Assembly (NCBI RefSeq): GCF_011397115.1
Contig: NZ_AP022822.1
Location: 2,274,001 to 2,338,000 of the forward strand
Source of the DNA: Enterococcus saigonensis
GTDB taxonomy: Bacteria; Bacillota; Bacilli; Lactobacillales; Enterococcaceae
Length of the DNA stretch: 64,000 nucleotides
Direction: 5' to 3'
How positions within the stretch are numbered: position 1 is the first letter of the stretch; the number at the start of each line of letters is the position of its first letter. Below, one piece after another: positions 52,101-59,714 of the stretch. A program made the position numbers and the translations under genes. The notes under the pieces are model-generated. The model had not been told where the DNA came from. It ran no database searches and saw only the letters and a list, made by a program, of their open reading frames with translations.

Positions 52101-53652
52101 TAGTCTCGTAACGCTTGCTCGCTTCCTCTGTCAACGCAGTATTTTCTTTCCAAGCTTTGTTACCAGTAGCGATTGCATCACCGAATACACCGCTCGCATT
52201 CGCAGCGCGAAGCAAGCTATCACGTAGACGAACTTCTTTAATATCCATGTCATTTAAAACTTTAATGGCAGAAGTTCCTTTTTCTTCCGCGTGGGACAAA
52301 CCTTCAACAAATTTCATAATTGCTTTTGAAGGGTCCTTTTTAAACAGGTCTGCAAATTCCGCATTTGTTAATCCCGCCACTTTAGAAAAATTCTCTAAAG
52401 CAATTGCAGACTTATCAGCTTCTTTGTACATCGAGCGAAGTTGTGTATTTGTCAATCCCATTTGACTAGCAGTAGACTTAAGATTTTTTCCGCCATCTTG
52501 AACCGCTTTTGAAATATCAGATAAAGAGATACCAGCTTTTGACCCCATTGCGGATAATTCATCAAATGCACCTACACCGTTTTCTACAGCTAACTGCATA
52601 TTTACCATTACTTTTGAAAATGCAGAACCACCCGCTTCTGCTTCAATACCTACAGAGCTAAGTGCCGTAGCAAGACCCATAATTTCACCTTGCGACATAC
52701 CAACCTGTTTACCAGCCCCGGCTAAACGTAGTCCCATTTCCGTGATTTCTGATTCCGTAGTGGCAAAATTATTCCCCAAATCAACAATTACAGACCCTAA
52801 ACGGTCAAAATCTTTTTGCGACATCTGAGTGATGTTAGCAAATCGCGCCAAAGAAGTAGCGGCGGTTTCTGCACTCATGTTCGTTGATTCACCTAAGTCA
52901 ATCATTGTTTTTGTGAATCCTACAACGTTAGGAGTTTGAATACCTAACTGCCCTGCAGCTTCTGCGACGTTTGCAATTTCAGCATGACTAGCTGGAAGTT
53001 CTTTCGCCAACCCTCTTAATCCATTTTCCAAATCTTTGTAAGAATAAACGACTTGACCTGTGGAGTTAACAACTTCATCATTTGTCTTTTTGACCCCAGC
53101 AAAGGCTGATTCCCACGAGATTGCGGCTTTTCCGACAGCTACTGCTGCGCCAGCAATCGGCAAGGTTAAACCTGCTGTTAACTTAGATCCCACAGAAGCC
53201 ATTTTGCTTCCAGCAGAAATCATTTTTTCAGAGCCTTTATAAATTGCTCCAGTTAAACCCTCATTTTTTACCTTATATTCAGCTAAGGCTCCAGCAGATT
53301 GAATTAACTGTTGTTTATAGTCTGCTAATTTTCCGTTTGCAGCTTGCAATTGTGCCGCATATCTTTTTGTTGCTTCTGTAGCCTTGCCATTTTCATCAAA
53401 TGACTTATCATACGCTGTCTTTAAAGCGTTAACTTGCTTTTCTTGGGCCTGAACAATGTTGGTTAAAGAGCTGAATTTAGATTGCAATTTGCCAAGCGAA
53501 TTACCCGCCATATCAGCTATTTTCATATTTGCTTGCATTTCTTTCGCTAAATAGCTAATTTGCTTTTTTGAATTCGCAACGCCTCTGCCAAAATCGGCAT
53601 CATCTAAACCTAATTTAATGACCATATTACCTAATGGTGTTCCACCAGACAT
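49123..53652 (-). CDS. Phage tail tape measure protein (TP901 family)
   Basis: The 1,509-residue protein sets tail length. It has an N-terminal coiled-coil region (1-160), the TP901 core at about 180-520 (WESAFAGVKKTNDEVV, SHAEIANVAEAAGQLGIQ), hydrophobic segments at about 570-720, long helical stretches to about 1,000, and a repeat array at about 1,078-1,300. The C-terminus holds NYHLGGPAIVNDQKGLTYKELVIPKGG. AAAGGAGGTGCCTGAAT precedes the ATG. The upstream tail chaperone frameshift product ends 2 bases before it. Confidence 0.93.
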   Translation of the reverse strand: MSGGTPLGNMVIKLGLDDADFGRGVANSKKQISYLAKEMQANMKIADMAGNSLGKLQSKFSSLTNIVQAQEKQVNALKTAYDKSFDENGKATEATKRYAAQLQAANGKLADYKQQLIQSAGALAEYKVKNEGLTGAIYKGSEKMISAGSKMASVGSKLTAGLTLPIAGAAVAVGKAAISWESAFAGVKKTNDEVVNSTGQVVYSYKDLENGLRGLAKELPASHAEIANVAEAAGQLGIQTPNVVGFTKTMIDLGESTNMSAETAATSLARFANITQMSQKDFDRLGSVIVDLGNNFATTESEITEMGLRLAGAGKQVGMSQGEIMGLATALSSVGIEAEAGGSAFSKVMVNMQLAVENGVGAFDELSAMGSKAGISLSDISKAVQDGGKNLKSTASQMGLTNTQLRSMYKEADKSAIALENFSKVAGLTNAEFADLFKKDPSKAIMKFVEGLSHAEEKGTSAIKVLNDMDIKEVRLRDSLLRAANASGVFGDAIATGNKAWKENTALTEEASKRYETTESKLKMLKNEAVDAAIELGGPLIDALRDGLQASKPLIKGLGDLAKSFSSLDKEQQQNIIKWVGIAAAAGPVLSIAGKLTGGIGKLGKSFIDLTASMAKKKAMTAMAAEMASGAVSATSMGTAVAGAGTKVGLFGKLAGLAGGKAGVGALTAGLSGVAVPAAIAVGGVAAVGVALYAANKAYESNQLAGARWGTKVTKEQDKVIKKAYELNEKASTYVNEYADGIVSSAEKAKKANQEIVDSIQKVLDKEIERKKKAAENIADDAEKKKAENYIKWQETVNKAEVQQAQKKVDAINQVLTNASKNNRNLSNEERQFIANNYKLLSQDQLKAAGFSKKQRLAIETAYQADMSKLNYKDLSKRQETLQNALKDEKSAYEKQVESLKTIYAKNPQALKASMDKLNKEYKQSTDTLVTGLAKVFQAQGKDISQLSEVWKAYGYTTDEVLSLVNTSVKASSDNLDLLAKGTSEADMAWNALALDPKTGEVKTNMAETLVDMAKTDEGWQQLKFMLKNADIESNAKEEVAVAMGLAGKWNLMYMSDKLLTVNGDEAKVALYDTIDELKAWNEYEADRKILGADNADVIWKLIDSEDKLNVWNTIPASDKKLLADNTDFLSKLLNSEEALNQWKSLPDSQKKMLADNSDLLGKVFASTESFNAWGKLPEPIKQMLGNNQDILAKVKDGTISLRDYQKIEPNIKKLLGDSSSVVNASKSGEKSLRSYHANNPAKKILQGTSASTQNAAKTGEGALNRYKGNNPALKKLLGNSSSVINAANTGGGALNRFRNNNPSSKSLRAVDNASGPARSAIGAVNDFKSGPSVITKTLNVVANLGKGVAKILGFEKGTNYHLGGPAIVNDQKGLTYKELVIPKGGVPFIPEGRNVFLPNLRRGSKIVPARQTKKLVPRYKDGVGVPKNSTLVRNLENVSNERMNELNTKIIVDNSNLEVKFDKMIRLLELLVKKPNIAKAILDSEMISEIADANLGNQFMKLNYMGGN
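49741..50421 (-). repeat. Array of 31-residue (93-bp) repeats in the tape measure gene
   Basis: Seven full units start at 50421, 50328, 50235, 50142, 50049, 49956 and 49863, with a partial eighth. The pattern is L-x-x-W/Y, then about 9 residues, K-x-L-L-A-D-N/S, then D-x-L-x-K. Early units read LNVWNTIPASDKKLLADN and LNQWKSLPDSQKKMLADN; later ones LNRYKGNNPALKKLLGNS. DNA identity between units is modest, so the array is old. Confidence 0.85.
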
Positions 53653-53654
53653 AT

Positions 53655-54202
53655 TCAGGCACCTCCTTTAACTAGTTCTGATAATGGTTTGATTTCTTTT
53701 TTCTTCTTCTTTTTATTTGAAGATACGAGTAAGATTTCATCCACATCTATACAATCCGTTTCCATCAAATCTCGAATTCCCATATTCGTACTTCCAATTA
53801 CTTCGCGGACAAACTCCAGATTTAGATCGTAGAATTCTCGCCAAGTAAGAGTTCCTCCGCCAGTGCTTTTTTTGCGGCTTCTTCCTCTTCTTTGGAGAAC
53901 CCAAGAACCCGATAGCGAATAATTTCCATAATCTGATTGCTTTCCAGAGTATCAATCCCATTTAAAATTGTTTTTCCAGTAACTTCTTTATCATCAAATA
54001 AACCGGCTACAAATTCTGCTTGAAGTTCCGAATAATCGCTTTGCGTTGGAACAGTTGGGTTCCCATCTTTGTCTTTTCGTTCTTCCAATTCTGCTTCTTT
54101 TCGGATATATTCTTGTCGTTTTGAAAAAGGAACAAAATCTGTCATAAAGGTTTTAACGTCACCGTTTTTCATGCGCAATTTCAATTTAATTGTCTTGTCC
54201 AT
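53655..54202 (-). CDS. Tail assembly chaperone G-GT, made by -1 ribosomal frameshift
   Basis: A -1 shift at A AAA AAA (53873-53867) moves ribosomes from the G frame into a frame that runs a further 70 codons to a TGA at 53655-53657. The extension reads WREFYDLNLEFVREVIGSTN, then GIRDLMETDCIDVDEILLVS and ends EIKPLSELVKGGA, which looks like genuine protein. The full product would be about 182 residues. gpG/gpGT frameshifting just before the tape measure gene is a widely conserved feature of long-tailed phages. The slip is inferred from sequence, not measured. Confidence 0.85.
53822..54202 (-). CDS. Tail assembly chaperone G (unshifted product)
   Basis: The 126-residue protein (MDKTIKLKLRMKNGDVKTFM ... 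FSKEEEEAAKKALAEELLLG) matches the small acidic chaperone found between the tail tube and tape measure genes. ATG 54202 follows TTTGGAGGAAAATTT; an upstream start at 54235 would include that site. It ends in TAA at 53822-53824, 15 codons after the slippery A run. Confidence 0.88.
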   Translation of the reverse strand: MDKTIKLKLRMKNGDVKTFMTDFVPFSKRQEYIRKEAELEERKDKDGNPTVPTQSDYSELQAEFVAGLFDDKEVTGKTILNGIDTLESNQIMEIIRYRVLGFSKEEEEAAKKALAEELLLGENSTI

Positions 54203-54257
54203 AAATTTTCCTCCAAAAAAAGAGAGACTAATCATTTCTGATTAGCCTCATAATTTA

Positions 54258-54863
54258 TTATTCTCCGCTTGGTGTTTCAGTTCCCAAAACCGCTGTTTTT
54301 AACGATTCCACGTTTTCTTCCCCGAAAGCTCGCATCACTGTCATTGATTCAGTTTTTGCGTCAATAGTGATATCACGTGACATCGCATTGTACACATATT
54401 CACCAGCTTCTGGGTTAAAATCCTCATCGTTTTTAGTGGCAAGTGAGAACCCATCGCGATTAAAAGAACCCGCTAAAAACGCAAATGCGACAGGTTCGCC
54501 ATATAAGTCCTCTGATTCTGCTACTGCAGCACAATAAGGCGCTTCAGTATTTTTACCAAATCCATCAATACCACCGTCAGTTCCAAATGTCACCAACCCT
54601 AACAATTCTTGTTCAATTGCAAACGGAACATCCAGCAAGCCGAAGTTTGATGCTACATTACCCGTACCTTTTCGTACAATGTAGTATTCGCGATCGCCGG
54701 CAAAAACTTTTTGAGCTTCTTTTGAAAGTCCGGTTAATTCCATTGCAGTTGGCCCACCCTCTTTAGGTGTTCCGTCCAGCACATGAATTTTTTTCGTAGT
54801 GTCCGGTGTTAAGTCATTTTTTAAAACTCGAATTGAAAGTTTATCAAAACCATAAGTTTCCAT
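54258..54863 (-). CDS. Major tail protein
   Basis: The 201-residue tube protein resembles the phi13-type major tail proteins (YGFDKLSIRVLKNDLTPDTT near the start, VPFAIEQELLG and PYCAAVAESEDLYGEPVAFAFLAGSFNRDGFSLATKNDE). AGGGGGAATTAATAA precedes the ATG. Its place between the terminator-type connector gene and the tail chaperone is canonical. Confidence 0.9.
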   Translation of the reverse strand: METYGFDKLSIRVLKNDLTPDTTKKIHVLDGTPKEGGPTAMELTGLSKEAQKVFAGDREYYIVRKGTGNVASNFGLLDVPFAIEQELLGLVTFGTDGGIDGFGKNTEAPYCAAVAESEDLYGEPVAFAFLAGSFNRDGFSLATKNDEDFNPEAGEYVYNAMSRDITIDAKTESMTVMRAFGEENVESLKTAVLGTETPSGE

Positions 54864-54876
54864 TTATTAATTCCCC

Positions 54877-55272
54877 CTAATAATCTGTATCGTGTATTTT
54901 TGTATTTTTTCGATATCGCCGTGCATCAACGTATCGTTTTGTTTCTGCAAAGTACGTATCTAAGCCGCCCGTAAGCTGCCCAAATTCCATTTTTCGCATC
55001 ACATCTTGTACTGCCTTTGCAATTTTTTTAGTCGTTAAATAATTAGTAGATTCTACATTTATCTGATAACTAAATTGCTTCGACATTTCCTTATTTGCCG
55101 CAAAGTAAGCAGAAGTAGAGGGACCTAAAGTCGAATCAATAATGATAAACGGTTTAGATGTATCCAACGTTTCAGGCGCTTCAAAAAATTTAATCCTATC
55201 GCTATCCACTAGACTTGCTATAGTAGTATCATTTTTTATAGCTTCGTAAACTTCCATCATCATATATTTCAT
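54877..55272 (-). CDS. Tail terminator/DUF806-like phage protein
   Basis: The 131-residue protein (MKYMMMEVYEAIKNDTTIAS ... FSYQINVESTNYLTTKKIAKAVQDVMRKMEFGQLTGG) has the size, position and strand/helix pattern of tail completion proteins that cap the tube. Its ATG overlaps the TGA of the HK97-gp10-like gene (ATGA). Confidence 0.75.
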   Translation of the reverse strand: MKYMMMEVYEAIKNDTTIASLVDSDRIKFFEAPETLDTSKPFIIIDSTLGPSTSAYFAANKEMSKQFSYQINVESTNYLTTKKIAKAVQDVMRKMEFGQLTGGLDTYFAETKRYVDARRYRKNTKIHDTDY

Positions 55273-55664
55273 CGACCCAACTCCTCTAACTCTGCGCGCA
55301 TTTCATTAAATGCAGAATCTTGTATTTTATCTACAGCACCCTGTAATTTGCCAAAACCACGCGGGCGAATATAACGACCATTGCGGGTGTAACCAAATTC
55401 ACTCAAGTGAACAAGCGGAGCTCGTTCTTTACTTGCCCATCCTGTTTCCACTCGCTTGGGATTGTTCTTGACCCCGCTGGTAATAACTAAATCATGTGTT
55501 TTCCCAGTATCGATATAGCTCGATACTTGTTGCTTCACAATTTGCTTATTTTTTTCACCTGTTTTTCGTAACGCCTTATTTATCACACGATTTGCGCGAT
55601 TTTTACCAAGTTTCGCTTCAATATTCCGGATAATTTCATCAGTTCCCTTAACAGACACACTCAT
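55269..55664 (-). CDS. HK97 gp10-like phage protein
   Basis: The 131-residue protein has the basic N-terminal helices (IRNIEAKLGKNRANRVINKALRKTGEKNKQIVKQQV) and the VHLSEFGYTRNGRYIRPRGF motif of the HK97-gp10 family, a tail-completion protein. Its start overlaps the preceding stop (ATGA). Confidence 0.85.
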   Translation of the reverse strand: MSVSVKGTDEIIRNIEAKLGKNRANRVINKALRKTGEKNKQIVKQQVSSYIDTGKTHDLVITSGVKNNPKRVETGWASKERAPLVHLSEFGYTRNGRYIRPRGFGKLQGAVDKIQDSAFNEMRAELEELGR

Positions 55665-56050
55665 GATGTCACTCCTAAAATTATCTTGATAAATCGGCTA
55701 TCTTTAGGATTTGGCTGTACGTCGATGATATTCCAACGAATAAATTTTTCTTTCTCATCAAGAAAATGAAAGTCTTGCAACTCAACAATATGTTTGTTTG
55801 ATGGCTGATATTCATTTAACGGATCACGAATATTAATTGTGACTGCACGTTTCGTATTTTTCGTATTTAGTAACTCCCAATCTTTCATCGAGGGGTTATA
55901 GACCTCAGCCATCGCTTTGTGCAGAATCTTTTCTTGTGATTCACCAGGGAAAGGCCCATTATTCGGAACGTAAGCATAGAAAAAGACCGGCGTGCGAAGT
56001 TCTGCACCGCCAGTCTTAGGTCGTTTGTAATTTTGACTAATCGCCAACAT
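55661..56050 (-). CDS. Phage head closure/head-tail adaptor protein
   Basis: The 129-residue protein (RPKTGGAELRTPVFFYAYVPNNGPFPGE ... LQDFHFLDEKEKFIRWNIIDVQPNPKDSRFIKI) has the all-beta pattern and the KFIRW-type end of head closure proteins. ATG 56050 is used with GCAGGTGA upstream; GTG 56056 and ATG 56053 lie too close to that site. It overlaps the upstream gene by 14 bases. Confidence 0.78.
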   Translation of the reverse strand: MLAISQNYKRPKTGGAELRTPVFFYAYVPNNGPFPGESQEKILHKAMAEVYNPSMKDWELLNTKNTKRAVTINIRDPLNEYQPSNKHIVELQDFHFLDEKEKFIRWNIIDVQPNPKDSRFIKIILGVTS

Positions 56051-56315
56051 CATCACCTGCCATCAAATCAAAACTAATATTCAGAATCGATTCTTGAAAG
56101 TTGGGATAAAAATATTCCAACTGGTCATTGTATGCATAACGACCGCGTTCAAAAATCAACTCTTTTCCACGTGGATATTCTTTCGGGTCAAAGCTTCCTA
56201 CCAAAGTATGAATTTCCTCTTTGGAAGCAGCCAGAATCATTTTAAGATTATCATCTTCTGATGAATGATAAATTTTCATTCTAGCTTTGAATTCTTTTAA
56301 TAAATCTTCATCCAT
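56037..56315 (-). CDS. Phage gp6-like head-tail connector protein
   Basis: The 92-residue helical protein (DEDLLKEFKARMKIYHSSEDDNLKMILAASKEEIHTLVG ... ELIFERGRYAYNDQLEYFYPNFQESIL) matches the gp6-like connector family that sits under the portal. Its ATG follows directly on the TAG of the HeH-like reading frame, whose last codons provide GTAGGTGG as the ribosome site. Confidence 0.88.
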   Translation of the reverse strand: MDEDLLKEFKARMKIYHSSEDDNLKMILAASKEEIHTLVGSFDPKEYPRGKELIFERGRYAYNDQLEYFYPNFQESILNISFDLMAGDDVGD

Positions 56316-56471
56316 CTAACCACCTACTTTGCTTAAAAGCATTGGTTTTGTATCTGATGATTTGTATACGATTCCCTTGTCATCAAGATATTTTTTGATT
56401 TCAGCGATGGTCCAATTTTCATTTGGTAATGCCACTTTTAGCGTGGCTGGATTAGGGTGTTTCTGTTTCAC
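56316..56471 (-). CDS. HeH/LEM-like domain frame at the capsid 3' end (separate gene or +1 frameshift extension)
   Basis: An open frame of 51 codons from GTG 56471 overlaps the last 18 bases of the capsid gene in the +1 frame and ends in TAG just before the connector ATG. The protein part WTIAEIKKYLDDKGIVYKSS looks like a HeH/LEM or Rho-N-type small helical domain. The GTG has no well-spaced ribosome site. The capsid gene ends ACA CCC TAA, and a slip from CCC to CCT puts ribosomes in this frame, so it may be made as a capsid extension of about 45 residues. Confidence 0.7.
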   Translation of the reverse strand: MKQKHPNPATLKVALPNENWTIAEIKKYLDDKGIVYKSSDTKPMLLSKVGG

Positions 56472-57597
56472 CTTCGGTAGTTAATTTTAACGTCCACACT
56501 GCCGTTGCTTTAATATCTTTGGCCATACCAAATGCAAATTGCTTAGCAGCATACAATTCTAAGTCTTCTAAAGCCAACGTTTGATCAAATTTAGAAATTT
56601 TAACACCACCAGCTACATATGCATCGTAACGGCCTTTGACAAAACTTGTAACTTCACCCGCAGTTTGAGCAATCGATTCAACAATATTAAGATTAAATGG
56701 TAAAGCTGTAACATAGACACCTGCAGCGCTCAAATGAGTGTATTGCGCACGAACTTCCCATGCATCTTCTGGATTCACTACCATTGTTACTAAGCCAGAA
56801 ATCGTTAAAGGCTGACCATTTTCTTTTGTACTGTGGAATTTAAACAGTTTAGTCAATTCCTTAACAGTAGCCTTAGGATCAGCAAATGTAATCTCGCCTT
56901 GTGCAGCTTTTTTAGGATATGTTGTGACGCCATTTGAAGTGGTACCATTTTTGATGTCACGATTTAAACCGATTGGTTTATCTTGCCCGTCGCCATCTAA
57001 AAACGCAATTTCTAATGCCAAAGAGAAAACTTCGGTAATTTGCAAACGTACAAATCGCTCAACCCACGCCGGACCGAAATCAGTTAAATCTTTCGGAATG
57101 ACAACAAAAGCAGTTAATTTATTAGAGATGGCTTCTTCATCGCTAAATGTCGCATCCAATTGACCTTTAATCTCACCGAAAATTTTACCCCAAACAGCAA
57201 CACCGCTTGTTTCAGATTTCAAGAATTTCAAGCGCAGACCCGCATTTTTTAAACCAATTGCTGCTAATAAAGGATGTTGTGTTGTCAAATCTTCAAAAAT
57301 TTGATCAATTGTTTCTTCAGGCAGCAATGTTTCGTCTTTGTAGCCAACTTCTGTATTGATAGCATTAAAAAATTTACGTTGAGTAGCAGATAATTTACCA
57401 TCTGCGGCTGAACCAATCGCATAACTTTCAGCTTCTTTACGCGCCTCTTTCCGTGCTTCTGCCATCACATCTTCAGCAAGTGCGCTTAACATGTCGTTAT
57501 AGGCTTCTCCTTGCTTGTCTTTGTCATCAGTAGATTTTACTAAGTTGACAAAAGCCATTTTTGCTTCGTTAAACTTTTCCATATTGTTCAATTTCAT
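56452..57597 (-). CDS. Major capsid protein, HK97 family
   Basis: The 381-residue protein has an N-terminal helical scaffold-like delta region (1-100, AEARKEARKEAESYAIGSAADG) and the HK97 fold after it (PEETIDQIFEDLTTQHPLLAAIGLKN, WVERFVRLQITEVFSLALEIAFLDGDGQDKPIGLNR, ALEDLELYAAKQFAFGMAKD). The ClpP-like protease gene upstream probably cleaves the delta region during maturation. TGGAGGAAAGATA precedes the ATG. The 3' end carries a possible frameshift site. Confidence 0.93.
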   Translation of the reverse strand: MKLNNMEKFNEAKMAFVNLVKSTDDKDKQGEAYNDMLSALAEDVMAEARKEARKEAESYAIGSAADGKLSATQRKFFNAINTEVGYKDETLLPEETIDQIFEDLTTQHPLLAAIGLKNAGLRLKFLKSETSGVAVWGKIFGEIKGQLDATFSDEEAISNKLTAFVVIPKDLTDFGPAWVERFVRLQITEVFSLALEIAFLDGDGQDKPIGLNRDIKNGTTSNGVTTYPKKAAQGEITFADPKATVKELTKLFKFHSTKENGQPLTISGLVTMVVNPEDAWEVRAQYTHLSAAGVYVTALPFNLNIVESIAQTAGEVTSFVKGRYDAYVAGGVKISKFDQTLALEDLELYAAKQFAFGMAKDIKATAVWTLKLTTEGETETP

Positions 57598-57620
57598 TAT
57601 CTTTCCTCCATTTTTTTGTA

Positions 57621-58364
57621 TTAAAAAAAGAACCTAGTGAACGGTGATTCGTTAACTGGTTCATCTTTTTTGTTTTTAATTTCATTTAGTTTTTCATCGA
57701 TATAACCGTGAATTTCATCAAGATTAACTTTTATTTCTGCAACAGGTTTTTCCTGTTGATTTTTGAGTTCGCGAACTTTTGCAATAATTTTTGGATTAAT
57801 CATGTTATTTGCCCCACTGGCAACCAACAATGGTTTCTCTTGACTTTCGAACATAACATCATCAGCAAAGCCCAATTCAACTGCTTCTTGAGCAGTCATC
57901 CACGTTTCACGATCCATTAAAGCTAATATTTCTTCGTGACTTTTACCTGTCTTTGCTTCATAGGCTGAGGCAATAGATTTATTAGATTTTTGTAAAATTT
58001 CGCTAGCTTTATCCATATCGTGATAATCGCCACCTGCTCCCATTTGAACATTATGAATCATAATTTGCCCAACAGGCGACATCTTAACCACATCGGCACT
58101 CATGGCAATAATACTTGCTGCACTACCGGCCATAATAACGTTAGCGGTAACTTTACCAGGATAGTTTCGCAACGCTGTATAGATTTCATTACCCGAATCA
58201 AGTAAGCCGCCATAGGAATTAATTGATAGCTCAACATCTTCATTATTATCGGTTAGAGCACCTAACACGTCGTTTGGGCACGTAGCTTCTTCTTCAAACC
58301 AATCATAAAACCACTTGTCGCCGTTGCTAATAATAGGCCCATTTACTTTGATTTTAAGTGTCAT
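57621..58364 (-). CDS. Prohead maturation protease, ClpP-related
   Basis: The 247-residue protein has the ClpP fold with the nucleophile serine in MAGSAASIIAMSADVV and the catalytic histidine in GQIMIHNVQMGAGGD, typical of phage head proteases that process the capsid scaffold region. The last 40 residues are charged. ATG 58364 is used; upstream GTG codons in the same frame are possible starts. It overlaps the portal gene end by 11 bases. Confidence 0.92.
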   Translation of the reverse strand: MTLKIKVNGPIISNGDKWFYDWFEEEATCPNDVLGALTDNNEDVELSINSYGGLLDSGNEIYTALRNYPGKVTANVIMAGSAASIIAMSADVVKMSPVGQIMIHNVQMGAGGDYHDMDKASEILQKSNKSIASAYEAKTGKSHEEILALMDRETWMTAQEAVELGFADDVMFESQEKPLLVASGANNMINPKIIAKVRELKNQQEKPVAEIKVNLDEIHGYIDEKLNEIKNKKDEPVNESPFTRFFF

Positions 58365-59517
58365 TCTCGCTTTCACCACCCTTCACATCTTCATAGTTTT
58401 TAGTGCGTAATCTTTGTTTGCCTTCGTTATCAGGCAAATCGTCATAACCCGCTTCGTTTCGAACCTCATCAACATAAAATGCGCCACTTGACACGATTTT
58501 GTCGATTGCTTCGGCCAAATCAAAAAGATTCGGTGATAACACATTTAGCACTTCAATTCGCTGACCTGCTTCATATTCAGACTTCGAAATAAGTTTTGCA
58601 GATAATTCATCTACTAATTTACGAATCAGCGGTGCTAAACATAATTTGCGGTATGCTTCCAAATTGCTATCTAATTCAGCGTTTTCTGCCATAATCAAAG
58701 CAGAAGGCACACCAATCATTCTGGCAACATCATTAATCAATGATTTTTTCATACGATCTAATTCATCCAGCGATTGATTAGTTACACCTTGCTTGTTAGT
58801 ATACTCCTCGTATTCGAACCCCTTCATTTTTGGGACAATTGCCACCGACGACGTTCGGAAGCTTTTATAGATTTTGTCAATAAAGCTTTGAAGTCTTTGC
58901 TTACGTGAATCTTTCTCGTCATCGTTAAAAGAACCCGTTGTATCAACAGATACGCTCCCGCGAATCTGATTGTTTCGCATCGAAATTTCAATCATTCTAC
59001 CGAATAATTCCCCGTAGTCATTAAACAGACCATCAGTGAATTTTTCGAGTTGCTCGTTGTTGTACTGTAGATAAATCACATCTTCCATCAAAAACGAGCG
59101 TTTAAATTCATAATCTTTAACAATAACATTTTTAAATTGATCATCATAAAGAGCATATTCTTCTCGATAAAAATCATCGGCGATTAACAACTGATTGTCG
59201 TCGCTTAATATGACCAAAACTTCGTTATCAAACATCAGCTTGTAAATAAATTTCTGCCAAAATAGTGTAGCGGACATATCCTTGTTCGGTCGTACATTCA
59301 AAATATAATCCCAGGGCGAATGAATCGCTTTTTTGTCTTTAGTAAATTTGAATTGAACTGTAGACATTGTTCGCCCGACAAAGTTTAAAACTGAATCAAC
59401 CGCCATCTTTTTTAAATACACTCGTTGAGACGTTTCGTTTACGAATTCTAAATCCCACATCCACTCTAATTCTTTGTTTCGCTTGAAAATATCTGCAAAA
59501 CTCAATGCTTTTGCCAC
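58354..59517 (-). CDS. Phage portal protein, HK97 family
   Basis: The 387-residue protein forms the DNA entry ring. It has the family parts SPWDYILNVRPNKDMSATLFWQKFIYKLM near residue 67, the long helical middle, and MIGVPSALIMAENAELDSNLEAYRKLCLAPLIRKL near the clip/stem. The start codon is GTG with GGGGGTGGAGGA just before it. It is shorter at the N-terminus than some portals but complete in the core. Confidence 0.92.
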   Translation of the reverse strand: MAKALSFADIFKRNKELEWMWDLEFVNETSQRVYLKKMAVDSVLNFVGRTMSTVQFKFTKDKKAIHSPWDYILNVRPNKDMSATLFWQKFIYKLMFDNEVLVILSDDNQLLIADDFYREEYALYDDQFKNVIVKDYEFKRSFLMEDVIYLQYNNEQLEKFTDGLFNDYGELFGRMIEISMRNNQIRGSVSVDTTGSFNDDEKDSRKQRLQSFIDKIYKSFRTSSVAIVPKMKGFEYEEYTNKQGVTNQSLDELDRMKKSLINDVARMIGVPSALIMAENAELDSNLEAYRKLCLAPLIRKLVDELSAKLISKSEYEAGQRIEVLNVLSPNLFDLAEAIDKIVSSGAFYVDEVRNEAGYDDLPDNEGKQRLRTKNYEDVKGGESENDT

Positions 59518-59545
59518 TCCTCCACCCCCTTTCTGCTCTTATCAA

Positions 59546-59704
59546 TTAACGGGCAAATCTTCGCCCCGATTTGTTTGCGATTTTTTCAGGCGGCTTTTTT
59601 TGATAACCCAGAGGCGTAGTGGTAACTTTGCAAAAATAAACTGTGTTACCGGCCATCACCGTTTTTTCTTGACGGTCAACATTTAGATATTGTGGTTTGT
59701 ACAT
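59546..59704 (-). CDS. Small hypothetical phage protein between terminase and portal
   Basis: This 52-residue basic protein (MYKPQYLNVDRQEKTVMAGN ... KKPPEKIANKSGRRFAR) is not recognised. A strong TAGGAGGGAAAAT ribosome site and a tight fit between the large terminase (which ends 10 bases inside its leader) and the portal support it as real. Small unnamed genes at this position are common in such phages. Confidence 0.7.
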   Translation of the reverse strand: MYKPQYLNVDRQEKTVMAGNTVYFCKVTTTPLGYQKKPPEKIANKSGRRFAR

Positions 59705-59714
59705 ATTTTCCCTC

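Noticed and set aside
51695..52111. 138-codon plus-strand frame inside the tape measure gene
   Set aside because: Antisense shadow of an alanine/glycine-rich segment of a well-supported gene.
53737..53961. 74-codon minus-strand frame starting MGLILWKAIRLWKL over the tail chaperone
   Set aside because: It is a shadow in the third frame. The true second coding frame here is the -1 frame reached by slippage.
56316..56471. Treating the HeH-like frame as plain intergenic DNA
   Set aside because: It has protein-like sequence, ends exactly at the next start codon, and is joined to the capsid end by a plausible slip site, so it was kept as coding.
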